DNA of 23,633 nucleotides from JAFGDH01 sp964447525 (GCA_964447525.1 CAYUSU010000021.1:1-23633); one strand, 5' to 3'. Numbered from the stretch's first letter, positions 1-8,456 are shown. Notes: generated by a model from the sequence alone, not told the origin. Numbers and translations: made by a program.

Positions 1-549
1 ATGTCTTGGGAATTTGATTTTTTGGAGATAGACGAGGAATTTCTCGATGATCTGTTGAAAAATGAAGAGGACGAAAAAGACGAAACGGTGTCAAAATACG
101 ACGAAGATAACGAAGATGACGAAGGGACGGATTACAACGATACTGAAAGTTTTGACGAATACCAGCAGAAATTCGAGTATTCTAAAAATCAGCAGAAGGT
201 CGAATACCTTGAAATAAAGGATAAAAGAGAAAGTGAAACATACAAGATCGAGAAGAAGCATAACGAATTGGAGAGTCCCGAGGAAAGAGGACATAAATGG
301 GGTTGCGGCTGTCCGGGATGCCAGAGGTTCATGAACACGTTCCCGGACCTGAATCCATCGCTCCTGCAAAAGGATGTGAAGGGAAAAACAATAAAACCGG
401 TCGAAAAGGACCGTTCCGCCTATCCATGCGGAGGTCGGCTGCATGCCGAATACCATAAGATGCTGAAATTCACGATTGGGAGCGAGATGGATGTCGGATA
501 TTCTCTCGGAAAACGGAAGAAAGACGTGATGGGATCGCTTGCTTTTTAG
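1..549 (+). CDS. Acidic hypothetical protein with Cys/His cluster (start uncertain)
   Basis: I do not recognise this protein. It reads as 182 residues from an ATG at the first base of the window, so the true start may lie upstream. Residues 8 to about 60 are a low-complexity acidic stretch (runs of Asp and Glu with few hydrophobics), probably disordered. Residues 60-95 are charged and likely helical. The C-terminal third is different: H98, then C102-x-C104-x2-C107, then C143, H148 and H152, a spacing that could bind zinc or an iron-sulfur cluster. No signal peptide or membrane helix is visible, so it should be cytoplasmic. A T-rich run follows the stop and probably doubles as terminator and promoter of the next gene. 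An acidic tail joined to a metal-binding module would suit a nucleic-acid-associated or protein-binding role, but that is a guess. Confidence 0.6.
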   Translation: MSWEFDFLEIDEEFLDDLLKNEEDEKDETVSKYDEDNEDDEGTDYNDTESFDEYQQKFEYSKNQQKVEYLEIKDKRESETYKIEKKHNELESPEERGHKWGCGCPGCQRFMNTFPDLNPSLLQKDVKGKTIKPVEKDRSAYPCGGRLHAEYHKMLKFTIGSEMDVGYSLGKRKKDVMGSLAF

Positions 550-559
550 AACAGTCTGG

Positions 560-569
560 TTTTTTATTG
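560..569 (+). promoter_or_regulatory. TATA-like box for the 590 gene
   Basis: TTTTTTATTG is centred about 26 nt before the ATG at 590 and there is no good ribosome-binding site, which fits a leaderless archaeal transcript. The six-T run may also help terminate the preceding gene. Confidence 0.4.
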
Positions 570-589
570 TTTCATTCCAGCATGGAATT

Positions 590-853
590 ATGTCGATCGA
601 ATACGTCGAAATTGGAACAGGTGGCAGAACGACCGGGATACTGGAGGTTGATCGCCCCACGAACATAGTGATGAAGTCTTTTTTTCTTAAAGATGGTAGA
701 ATCAGGAGGTCTTTATTGGAATATCCTCTGAACGAACTTGGAGAAAGATGGGGACAGGTTGAAGAAAGTTCTGAAATTCTTTACGCAATAACTCTAAGAG
801 GCGCTCCTAAACCTATATCCAGGGCTTTTGAAATCATTCAGAATTCATATTAA
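590..853 (+). CDS. Small hypothetical protein, paralogue of next gene
   Basis: This is an 87-residue protein of unknown function. The ATG at 590 is preferred over an in-frame ATG at 539, because the extra 17 residues would overlap the previous gene and because the 590 start aligns with the next gene's product. The N-terminal 45 residues match that product: both read YVxIG, then a Gly-rich turn, then a G-x-LE(V/I) strand, a conserved Phe-Phe/Val-Phe step and an Arg-rich strand, ending in a Pro-Asn or Pro-x-Asn turn. The C-terminal halves differ. Predicted structure is mainly beta in the first half and helical at the end (SRAFEIIQ). There are no Cys residues, signal peptide or membrane helix. 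The pair looks like a local tandem duplication, and nothing in the sequence shows a function. Confidence 0.6.
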   Translation: MSIEYVEIGTGGRTTGILEVDRPTNIVMKSFFLKDGRIRRSLLEYPLNELGERWGQVEESSEILYAITLRGAPKPISRAFEIIQNSY

Positions 854-856
854 TGT

Positions 857-864
857 CTTATAAC
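857..864 (+). promoter_or_regulatory. TATA-like box for the 899 gene
   Basis: CTTATAAC lies just after the stop of the preceding gene. A start of transcription about 25 nt downstream would fall near 886, only a few bases before the ribosome-binding site at 889-894. Confidence 0.4.
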
Positions 865-870
865 GTTTTT
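865..870 (+). terminator. Possible T-run terminator
   Basis: A short T run (GTTTTTTG, 865-871) follows the 590 gene. Archaeal transcription often stops at such runs without a hairpin. It overlaps the promoter region of the next gene, so the assignment is tentative. Confidence 0.25.
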
Positions 871-888
871 TGTTATCTTATGATCATC

Positions 889-894
889 GGTGAT
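889..894 (+). promoter_or_regulatory. Shine-Dalgarno GGTGAT deciding the start at 899
   Basis: GGTGAT is complementary to the AUCACC at the 3' end of archaeal 16S rRNA and sits 4 nt before ATG 899. It overlaps the alternative in-frame GTG at 890, so ATG 899 is the better start. Confidence 0.6.
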
Positions 895-898
895 TTTA

Positions 899-1171
899 AT
901 GGTAAACAGATACGTAAAGATTGGGAACCCCGGAGTGAACGGGGTTTTGGAAATTAACGGTAGTGATTTGATAGAAAAAGTTTTCTTAATGAATGATTCT
1001 TTCAGAGTATTTTATCATACCCCTCCCAATGGTTACCATGATGGAAATATGATTTTGGATGAAGACATATCTTTCATGAAGCATAGAGCAACAAAACTCA
1101 GTGAGAGCTTAATGAAATTGGATTCTGTTGTTCCACCTGAAGTCAAGAAGATGCTCGGTATTGATGTTTAA
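899..1171 (+). CDS. Small hypothetical protein, paralogue of previous gene
   Basis: A 90-residue protein of unknown function and a diverged duplicate of its upstream neighbour. The shared part is residues 1-45 (RYVKIG, Gly-rich turn, GVLEI, KVFLMNDSFRVFY). The second half is its own and likely helical (FMKHRATKLSESLMKL), ending in a short Pro-containing tail. The ATG at 899 is chosen over an in-frame GTG at 890 because a good ribosome-binding site ends 4 nt before it. There is no signal peptide, membrane helix or metal-binding motif. It probably has its own promoter between the two genes, so the pair need not be co-transcribed. Small cytoplasmic partner proteins are a reasonable reading but nothing specific can be assigned. 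Confidence 0.65.
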   Translation: MVNRYVKIGNPGVNGVLEINGSDLIEKVFLMNDSFRVFYHTPPNGYHDGNMILDEDISFMKHRATKLSESLMKLDSVVPPEVKKMLGIDV

Positions 1172-1174
1172 TTC

Positions 1175-1183
1175 TTATTAAAT
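1175..1183 (+). promoter_or_regulatory. TATA-like box for the HerA-type ATPase gene
   Basis: TTATTAAAT is centred about 26 nt before the ATG at 1205. No ribosome-binding site precedes that ATG, which fits a leaderless mRNA and argues against the upstream TTG at 1184 as the start. Confidence 0.45.
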
Positions 1184-1204
1184 TTGTTTTCCAATTATTC
1201 TACT

Positions 1205-3247
1205 ATGTTGTTGGGGAAGATCTCGGGAAGCGTGACCACGAAGGATTTTTCGTTCAGGGGAGAAGCCAGGGTTAGGAAGATGCAGTATCTGGTGGTGAAG
1301 GATTTCGAGGGAAAGTGGATTCTCGCATATGCCGATTCTATTGTTAAATACCCTTCCAAGACCCTCGTGAATGCGAAGGTAATAGGATACAGGGATTCCA
1401 GGGGTTTTCTCAAGCAAATAACCGTCCCCTTCGAACCGGAAACCCCTGTATTCATGGCGGAAGAGGACTTCATCCGCAAAACGCTTGGATTGAAGGATGA
1501 AGGATTGTATGTTGGGGTATTGAGCGGTTATAACATACACGTTTCTCTGCCTATCAAACACCTGATCACGAAGCACATAGCCGTACTCGCCAAGAGCGGT
1601 GCCGGGAAATCGTATGCGACTGGAGTCCTTTTGGAGGAACTCGCCGAAAACAACGTTCCGGTCGTTGTTCTGGATCCGCATGGTGAGTATTCGACTCTCG
1701 TGAACAAGAATGAGAAGCAGAACGAGGTCGACCAGATGGACAACTTCGGGATAAGCCCGAAGTCATACAGGGATCAGATTAATGTTTTCTCCCTTAGAAA
1801 CAAGAACACGATCCGTTTGAATGCGAAACTCTCCGCCGATGAGATAATAGAGATGCTCCCGACCAAGATATCGTCCGCCGCCAAAGGACTTCTTTATTCC
1901 GCTGTGAAGAATCTGGAGGGGAAAAATTACACTTTACGTGACGTCATAGAGGAGATCGAAACCATCGAATCCAACTCCAAGTGGAGTCTTATCAGCCTAA
2001 TGGAGGTTCTTGAGAACACTCGCTTGTTCTCGCTCAATCCCACCAAGCCGGAGGATCTGGTGAAAGAAGGGAAGATGTCTATTCTTGACCTCAAGGACGG
2101 TCCACCCGAAATCCAGCAGATGGTTGCCATGAAGATAGCGAAGGAGCTGTTTGATGCCAGAAAATACGGGAAGATACCAGAGTTCCTTCTGGTGATTGAG
2201 GAGGCTCATAATTTCGCGCCCGAGAGGGGTTTTGGCGAGGTATGCTCTTCCAAAATACTCAGGACCCTTGCCTCGGAAGGGAGGAAGTTCGGGCTGGGTT
2301 TATGCATAATATCCCAGAGACCGGCGAAGGTTGATAAAAACATACTTTCCCAGGCGAGCACGCAGATCATTCTCAAGGTAACCAATCCTAACGACGTTAA
2401 AGCAATAATGGAATCCGTCGAGGGCGTTGGCTACGGAACAAAGGAAGAGATAAAGGACCTTCCTATCGGAGTGGCTATGATTGTTGGTGTCACGGAACAA
2501 CCTCTGATCGTGGACATCCGCATCCGAAGGAGCGAACACGGCGGAGAATCCATAAAAATAGACCAAAAACAGATGGATTTCGAAGAGCGAGTGGCGTGTT
2601 TTTCTCCGAAGATAAATCAGGACGACGTCCGCAAATCATACAAGGGAATCGAGAAGATATCGTTCATCAATTATCCTCTTTGGAAGGCGACCGGACTGTT
2701 CATGGAAAAGGAGATAGATTTTTACGTTGACGGCGTTTTCGGTGAACTGGTGTTTTCAAAGGATGAGGGACTTCATTACAGCAAAGGAATCCGCATTTTA
2801 ATGGAGCTCCCTCCCATACAGAGGGCAATACTTTTCTATCTGATGAAACACAAAGTCTCGTCCCTGGAGAAGATATCGTCTGATCTCCAGATAATGCTCA
2901 GTAATACTCAGGCCAATCTTAAGTCGCTGGAAGAAAAGAAATTCATTGCACAGGAGGAATATGTGTTCAAGAGCCAGTTCGACCCCAACATACCGATTGA
3001 TCCCACGAAAATGGGAATAAAGTCTACTCCCGACGAAAAAGAGAAGAAAGGAGAATTCCTGGACTTCATGATATCTCCAGACTTTGTGAGGAAAATCGGG
3101 GATATATGGAACATCCGCATTACTGACGTGAGGCCTGTATATTACCCTTACTGGATGATCACCCACAAGGAAAAAAAGTTTTTAATAGATGCGGTGAACA
3201 ATAAACTGGAGTTAGAAAAGTCTAATTCGCTCAAAAAAATGATGTGA
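1205..3247 (+). CDS. HerA-type (DUF87) DNA translocase ATPase
   Basis: A soluble 680-residue HerA/FtsK-superfamily ATPase. Residues 1-90 form the HAS-barrel-like N-terminus (LLGKISGSVTTKDFSF, as in HerA). Walker A is GAGKS at residues 132-136, followed by the typical DPHGEY strand near 157. Walker B is FLLVIEEAH at 327-335, and the EGRKFG...ISQR sensor region near 358-374 matches HerA. After about residue 440 the protein is longer than plain HerA: a winged-helix-like segment (about 524-600) and a C-terminal beta segment with YYPYW and FLIDAVN motifs. Known HerA proteins are hexameric, pump DNA and work with the nuclease NurA in end resection. No NurA or Mre11/Rad50 gene is next to it here, so a repair role is uncertain. 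ATG 1205 fits the family N-terminus and the TATA spacing. The ATP-grasp gene starts 4 nt after its stop. Confidence 0.9.
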   Translation: MLLGKISGSVTTKDFSFRGEARVRKMQYLVVKDFEGKWILAYADSIVKYPSKTLVNAKVIGYRDSRGFLKQITVPFEPETPVFMAEEDFIRKTLGLKDEGLYVGVLSGYNIHVSLPIKHLITKHIAVLAKSGAGKSYATGVLLEELAENNVPVVVLDPHGEYSTLVNKNEKQNEVDQMDNFGISPKSYRDQINVFSLRNKNTIRLNAKLSADEIIEMLPTKISSAAKGLLYSAVKNLEGKNYTLRDVIEEIETIESNSKWSLISLMEVLENTRLFSLNPTKPEDLVKEGKMSILDLKDGPPEIQQMVAMKIAKELFDARKYGKIPEFLLVIEEAHNFAPERGFGEVCSSKILRTLASEGRKFGLGLCIISQRPAKVDKNILSQASTQIILKVTNPNDVKAIMESVEGVGYGTKEEIKDLPIGVAMIVGVTEQPLIVDIRIRRSEHGGESIKIDQKQMDFEERVACFSPKINQDDVRKSYKGIEKISFINYPLWKATGLFMEKEIDFYVDGVFGELVFSKDEGLHYSKGIRILMELPPIQRAILFYLMKHKVSSLEKISSDLQIMLSNTQANLKSLEEKKFIAQEEYVFKSQFDPNIPIDPTKMGIKSTPDEKEKKGEFLDFMISPDFVRKIGDIWNIRITDVRPVYYPYWMITHKEKKFLIDAVNNKLELEKSNSLKKMM

Positions 3248-3248
3248 T
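3244..3248 (+). promoter_or_regulatory. Shine-Dalgarno overlapping the upstream stop codon
   Basis: GTGAT matches the archaeal anti-Shine-Dalgarno sequence, contains the TGA stop of the ATPase gene and lies 3 nt before ATG 3252. This suggests translational coupling of the two genes. Confidence 0.45.
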
Positions 3249-3251
3249 TTT

Positions 3252-4124
3252 ATGAAGATGTGTATACTTGCGCCCAAACCGGATGAAATAGGATATTCCA
3301 CGAAAAGGCTCATGGAAGAAGCAAAGAAGGAGTTCAAGGTTACCCACGTCCCGCTGGTGGATGTGAAGCTCTCGATAGGGAAGGATATTGACGCAACCTA
3401 CGAAAAAAAGAGCCTGAAGAAATTCGACTACATTCTTCCGAGGATAGATAGCAAGCGAGCCCAGATAGGTTATCCTGTTATGAGATTTCTTGATCATATA
3501 GGCGTTCGAAAACCATATCCAGCCGAGACCGTTCTTGTTGCCCATAATAAGTGGCTCACACTGGAACAACTGGGCAGATACGGTGTCCCTGTACCTGAGA
3601 CATACCTCACGTCATCCAAGGAATCCGCGTTAAGGGCGATGAACAAGCTAAAGCTCCCGCTTGTGATAAAATTGCTCGGGGGTTTTGGGGGCGAAGGTGT
3701 TCTCATGGTGGACAGCAAGGAAGCTTTCCAGACAGTTGTCGCCACGATGAAGAGCCTTAAGCAGGAGATCCTGATAGAAAGATTCATGGAGAGCTCCGGT
3801 GAGGATATCAGAGGAATAATAGCAGGCGAAGAAATAATTGCCTCTTTCAAGAGAATCGCAGCTTCCGGGGAGAAAAAAGCTAACATACATTTGGGAGGGA
3901 GATCGGTCTCCTTCAAACTGACTCCGGAAATGGAAGAAATAGCAATGAAATCCGCGGAAGCAACGAAGACGAAACTCTGCGCGGTCGATATGCTATCCAC
4001 AAAAGATGGCGTTAAGGTAATAGAGGTAAACATAAATTTCGGACTCAAAGGGATAGAGAAAACAACAGACATCAATGTCGCAAGAAGAATAATAGATTTT
4101 GTCAAATCAGAGCTTAAAAGATAG
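3252..4124 (+). CDS. RimK-type ATP-grasp ligase
   Basis: A 290-residue ATP-grasp enzyme of the RimK group, whose members join an amino acid, often glutamate, to a carboxylate on a peptide, protein or cofactor (RimK, LysX, MptN, CofF). The N-terminal domain contains FDYILPRID. The ATP-grasp fold follows, with K140, the glycine loop GGFGGEG at 143-149, the ERF hinge near 180 and the metal ligands D246, E258 and N260 in the D-x11-E-x-N spacing of RimK. The signature GLKGIEKTT is near 264-272. All nucleotide and metal residues appear intact, so it should be active. The substrate cannot be told from sequence. It sits 4 nt after the HerA-type ATPase, in one transcription unit, and is followed by a degenerate paralogue. 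Start ATG 3252 is supported by the coupled ribosome-binding site and the MKMCILAP beginning. Confidence 0.88.
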   Translation: MKMCILAPKPDEIGYSTKRLMEEAKKEFKVTHVPLVDVKLSIGKDIDATYEKKSLKKFDYILPRIDSKRAQIGYPVMRFLDHIGVRKPYPAETVLVAHNKWLTLEQLGRYGVPVPETYLTSSKESALRAMNKLKLPLVIKLLGGFGGEGVLMVDSKEAFQTVVATMKSLKQEILIERFMESSGEDIRGIIAGEEIIASFKRIAASGEKKANIHLGGRSVSFKLTPEMEEIAMKSAEATKTKLCAVDMLSTKDGVKVIEVNINFGLKGIEKTTDINVARRIIDFVKSELKR

Positions 4125-4144
4125 CTTCTTTCTGTAAACATTAA

Positions 4145-4152
4145 CTTTTTAA
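4145..4152 (+). promoter_or_regulatory. TATA-like box for the second ATP-grasp gene
   Basis: TTTTTAAG lies in the 64-nt spacer between the two ATP-grasp genes. Transcription starting about 25 nt downstream would give a short leader just ahead of the ribosome-binding site at 4177. It may equally act as a weak T-run terminator of the upstream unit. Confidence 0.3.
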
Positions 4153-4176
4153 GTAACCACGTTATTGACTGTTATT

Positions 4177-4182
4177 GAGGTG
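4177..4182 (+). promoter_or_regulatory. Shine-Dalgarno GAGGTG deciding the start at 4189
   Basis: GAGGTG is complementary to the archaeal 16S tail and is 6 nt before ATG 4189. It argues against the in-frame TTG at 4165, which would place the ribosome-binding site inside the gene. Confidence 0.55.
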
Positions 4183-4188
4183 TTGCTT

Positions 4189-5106
4189 ATGGCTCTCTGC
4201 ATAATAGGACAGGAAAAATCCGAGACGAACATCAAAATCCTTGAAGAAGCGAAAAAGAAATTCGATTCAGTTTTTCTTGCCCCCATAGAGATGATCAGAT
4301 TGGGACTGGATGACAAAATCGGGATTACATACAGGACTTCGGACCTGCTCAAATTCGATGCAGTCTATCCCCGCATCCCTTCATCACATTATTCATATGC
4401 TTACCAATTGCTTTCGTTGTTCCCGCCTGAGACGTTCATGCCGATCAAGCCGATCACATTTCTTCTTTCTTCCGAGAGGTTCTTCCTCCTAAGCGTGCTC
4501 AGGAAGAGGAACGTCAACACGATTAACATTCATCTGGCGAGATCTTCGAAAGCCGCTCACGGGATACTCGAGACCACGAAATTTCCCGCTATAATCAGGA
4601 TACCGGGAAAAGAGACCGGTGTCGTCGTAGAAACGCTCTCCGAGGCGAAGTCGGTCATAGACGCTCTCGGAAGCATGAAACAAGCCATACTCATAGAGGA
4701 TGTTGTCAAAGACCTGGTTTCCGTTTACGTCGCGAGCCCTGAAGTTTTGGCGGGGGTGAAAAAGAAATCCAAGGAAAAAGACATTATATTTTCTCATGGC
4801 GAATTCAAGAAGCAGAAGCTCAGCGTGGAGATGGAGCACCTTGCCCTGGAAGCAGCCAAATCCATCGATACTCAGTTAGCAAGGGTGGACATAAGCATAG
4901 ACGACGAGCCGAAAGTGGCCAACGTTAACCTGACGCCGGATCTTATTAATGCAGGGAAAATAACCGGCGTAAATATGGTTGAGAAGTTCGTGGAAAGGAT
5001 ATACGAGAACTACCAGTCCCACAAGGAGAAACCGCTTCTCATGAAATTCTTCGAGGACGCGAAATCGGTCATGAAAGACGTCCTTAAAGACAAGCACATG
5101 CTGTGA
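4189..5106 (+). CDS. Degenerate RimK-like ATP-grasp paralogue, probable pseudoenzyme
   Basis: A 305-residue paralogue of the preceding ligase. The N-termini align (MALCIIGQ and MKMCILAP, then LEEAKKKF and MEEAKKEF, then KFDAVYPRI and KFDYILPRI), as do the folds. The catalytic features are eroded. The ATP-binding Lys position reads Arg (IIRIPG), the glycine loop is reduced to GKETG at residues 140-144, and the metal ligands D234-N245-N247 replace the normal Asp-Glu-Asn. The GLKGIEK signature near the end is also gone. A helical extension of about 30 residues (KPLLMKFFEDAKSVMKDVL) is added at the C-terminus. The frame is intact, so selection seems to keep the fold; a regulatory or scaffolding subunit for the active enzyme is the natural inference. 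The gene stops at the edge of the assembly gap with a proper TGA. Confidence 0.8.
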   Translation: MALCIIGQEKSETNIKILEEAKKKFDSVFLAPIEMIRLGLDDKIGITYRTSDLLKFDAVYPRIPSSHYSYAYQLLSLFPPETFMPIKPITFLLSSERFFLLSVLRKRNVNTINIHLARSSKAAHGILETTKFPAIIRIPGKETGVVVETLSEAKSVIDALGSMKQAILIEDVVKDLVSVYVASPEVLAGVKKKSKEKDIIFSHGEFKKQKLSVEMEHLALEAAKSIDTQLARVDISIDDEPKVANVNLTPDLINAGKITGVNMVEKFVERIYENYQSHKEKPLLMKFFEDAKSVMKDVLKDKHML

Positions 5107-5206
5107 NNNNNNNNNNNNNNNNNNNNNNNNNNNNNNNNNNNNNNNNNNNNNNNNNNNNNNNNNNNNNNNNNNNNNNNNNNNNNNNNNNNNNNNNNNNNNN
5201 NNNNNN
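5107..5206. other. Assembly gap (100 N)
   Basis: Exactly 100 N, the conventional placeholder for a scaffold join of unknown length. It cuts off the C-terminal end of the minus-strand surface-protein gene, and any gene between that gene and the ATP-grasp pair would be hidden here. Confidence 0.99.
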
Positions 5207-8200
5207 TCGATCCCTTCCAGTTTCTTCCTGAGATCCTTTATCTCTTTTTTGTGGGTCCTCTTCCTGTGTACCCTCTTGACTACGTAAATAACAACAAATA
5301 TGCAAATAACGAGTATGATTACCCAGTTTATTGATATTTCCTGAACTTCTTCACAGTCGATGGCGAATTCCTTCTGATCCGACAGAAGGGTGGCGAAACC
5401 CTCCCTGAATTTCGCATACGTGAAATACTTGCCGGAAGGCATGGAAAATACGTCAACATTAATCGGAACCTTTATTTCCTGGAATTTCTTCGCCCTCCCT
5501 ATCTTCACCACGTCAGCATACTTGGTCTTAAGCGAGGGTTCAGGTCCTATCACCTCGAATTCGAGATAAGAGTTTATCATGGTCTCAGAAGGTATCACGA
5601 ATATAGTCACGTTGGCCGAATCGTGGCAAGTGTATTCCAGCGCATTGAGTGATGTTGCCATGATCGGAGGGGATTCCTGATACTGGAGATAAAATTGTAT
5701 CGTATCACCGTTTAATATGACTGGTATGGTGACATAAACACCGTTTTCATCCTCGGTGATTTCCAGATTATCTGAGATGTTCAGTATCTTTGTTTTTTTT
5801 ATCGGTATGAACATCGAAACATCGTAATAATCCTCCTGCGCGAAATTCTTCATCGAATTATTTATCTGGAACACTACAATAGATTCCCCTGCTTCAAGAA
5901 CATCCAGCATCTCCACAGTTTTCAGTACGGGCGGTGTCGTTATCTCGATCAAGTATTCTTTTATAACCAAACCGTCCACCCTTGCGACCCAGTTTACGTA
6001 TGTCGAATTCTCCATCCTCAGCCGGAGCGAGCTTCTCGAAACATCCGAATCTTCATAACCGACAACTTTTGCCGTCATCGTGTCCGAGAAAACATTGGTC
6101 AAAATGAGTTCGCTCACGGAAACGTTGTTCGGGTTGTAAACACTGAATCTTTTCGTCCACTTTACGGGCTCCCCGACGATCACCTTGCCCGGCATCCATT
6201 CGCTCTCTGTAACCTTCAGATTTATTATGTCTATTTCCCTCCTTACCGGAGTGTAATAATCCTCGAACATCAGACTGTCCTGGTAATAATTATAACCGAA
6301 AACCCTTGTAAGAATATAATTGGTGCCGTGCGGTATGGTCGTCTTGTAATTGACCTTTACCTTGTCTCCGTCTTTCAGAAAGAAATTCTCCTTGTATATC
6401 CCCTCTGATTTCTTTTCCACTAGATATTCGACGTACTCCTTTCCCTCAACGTTTTTCAGTCCCCCGTATGTAAGAATGAAATCCGTATCCTTGTCGAGTT
6501 CAGACCATGTTCCCGTGTTTCTGTCATAGAGGTAAAGGAAGAATTCTGTCTCCTCGATAATACCGCCCTTCGGAATGTAAACTGCTATCTTGACGTCCTT
6601 TACCCCCTTCTCCCCGGAGTCCACCACAACATTGGTGACATTTATTTCAACATAATCATCAGAAATGAACCTTATTGATGATGATTCTTTCACTATTTCC
6701 GCATAATATTCCTCATACACTATACCAGGTGTTACTCCGCCCGCTCCTCCCGGCGGAACATGCTCGGTTGGCGGCGTCCCTACTCCCGGGACTGTCAGGT
6801 TTTCCTGAACGGTTCTGGTTACAGGTGTTCCGGACATTGTTTCAAGGACGTATGTAGTATTAAAGATGTATCTTCTTGTGTAATAATCAGACGGTTTGTT
6901 AAGGTTGTACGAAAGGATGATGTCATCGTTCTGCCCCATCCCCCTTCCCAATACATTCTCCACGTCTATACCTGCACTTACGTAACCGTCAGACCCGATC
7001 GCGTTCTGTGTCTGTATGTTAGAGTATCCGGTCAGGTCGTAATATCCGGAGCCATTGATATAGGTTACTGTTACACCCGAAACGGTCCAGTCCGTAGGAG
7101 TTCCGTTTTGGGACATATGGGGAATATTGGTGGTAATATTCACGATCCTCACCGAAAGTGTCGAGTGTCCTATATGTCTGGCCGTATCGCTTGCGTTCAC
7201 CGAAGTTCCTGATTCCGTGTTTGATACGAGATTAACGGTTTTGTCACCCCACACATCTATGGAGTATATGAAAGGAAAGTCGGTCCGGGAATCGGAATAC
7301 TGCATGTATATGGAACCTCCCCATATGACTTCCCAGTCAAACGCCGATGAAAAATAATCACCCAGAGTCGTTGAACCGGTATCGTATAAATCAGTATTGA
7401 TATCCTGGCCAGGGGTCAGGACAACAGGTACACTTGATGAAAGGATAGGAAGAAGGTCGCCTATTTTATAGAATTCCCATCCGTGAACAATGTAATCCAG
7501 CCCGGAAGCGACGTTCTTCATGGTTCCTCTTGCCGCCCATGTTGTCCTGTTCACTATCTCGATTCCCTGCCTTATGGGACCTCTGCTGAATCTGTCGGAG
7601 AATGTTATCCCCGTCATAGTCATATCATAAACATACGACCCAGTAAGCCCGTTAAGGCTGTCGAAATCAAGTGACAGGAAATTGCTGTTGAAGTTCACAT
7701 CAGGTGTCATGTTCCCGTAGAACGTGATTACGTATTCAACTCCGGGAACCGTATCGATGGTCCACTCCAGTCTGTCATACATCCCGTCGAAATCGATGTC
7801 CCTCAGATTTGCTGAACCCTGTGAATACTGCAGACCATATATGCTGGTGGCGTCGTTAAGTTCAAAGGTGTTAAGCGCGAACTGGAAAACTATTTCCGTG
7901 TTATCGAGAGAATGTGTCGTGTTGAAGTGTACCCTGAACCTCATTACGTTCGTATCGTTAGCGTGCAGGTCCTTCCCGCCGTCCATGTTGTCCACCTCCG
8001 TCATGAGGCTTATGAGAGGAATGACGCTGCTGTTCGTGATCGAATATTCGATGGCCTGGTCGCTTTCCGTCGTATTCAGAATGATTCTCGTCCTCTGTGA
8101 ACCGGATGGTGACGCAGCGACGTTTTTCCTTGCCGTATTGCTGAGTATGTTTGTATGGGAAGTGGACGACAATGTCATTTCAACCTGTTGCATGACATCG

Positions 8201-8415
8201 ACATTGTTGCCCACGTAAACCTCGACGTAACCATAACTGGACACGTTACCTCTTGCCGTACCGTTGGGATAGAAATCGGCATCCACCCTCTCTGTTATGT
8301 ATGACACTGGTGCTGAAAAAACGCCTGGAAGGGTAACGCTGAAAAGGATTATAGATACAAATAACCCAAGACACCGCTTCATATTAAAATTATGATGTTT
8401 CCTCTTAATAACCAT
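5207..8415 (-). CDS. Membrane-anchored surface glycoprotein, 3' end lost in gap
   Basis: About 1069 residues are visible; the stop codon lies in or beyond the gap. The N-terminus is a signal peptide (basic start, then LGLFVSIILFSVTLPGVFSA), giving export of the whole front part. The ectodomain is beta-rich with many Asn-x-Ser/Thr sites. A first half has a DIDFDGMYD segment. A Pro/Gly hinge near residue 545-565 separates it from a second half of conserved-repeat or DUF11-like beta domains (SVYNPNNVSVSELILTNVF). One membrane helix (WVIILVICIFVVIYVV) is followed by a basic cytoplasmic tail (RVHRKRTHKKEIKDLRKKL) that runs into the gap and looks like the start of a coiled coil. Start ATG 8415 suits the TATA box about 30 nt upstream; ATG 8382 is an alternative that keeps the signal peptide. 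It is divergent from the giant ATPase gene and probably co-regulated with it. Confidence 0.85.
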
Positions 8416-8444
8416 TAATTAATGAAAAACTAGCATGTAGACCT

Positions 8445-8454
8445 GTATATAAAT
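8445..8454 (-). promoter_or_regulatory. TATA box of the leftward surface-protein gene
   Basis: On the minus strand this reads ATTTATATAC. Its centre is about 34 nt before ATG 8415, so transcription would begin roughly ten bases before the start codon, giving a very short leader. Confidence 0.55.
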
Positions 8455-8456
8455 TA

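Noticed and set aside
539..589. Upstream in-frame ATG giving a hydrophobic N-terminus (FRTVWFFIVSF) that could be read as a membrane anchor.
   Set aside because: It overlaps the previous gene, includes the promoter-like T run, and is absent from the paralogue; ATG 590 fits both alignment and TATA spacing.
3494..4141. A 215-codon minus-strand open frame opposite the active ATP-grasp gene.
   Set aside because: The plus strand holds a complete, motif-bearing ligase here; the minus frame has no recognisable domain, start signal or composition of its own.
4876..5106. The minus-strand open frame of the surface protein appears to continue across the N run into 5106-4876.
   Set aside because: The continuation is only open because N is unreadable; it is antisense to the second ATP-grasp gene and has no relation to the protein.
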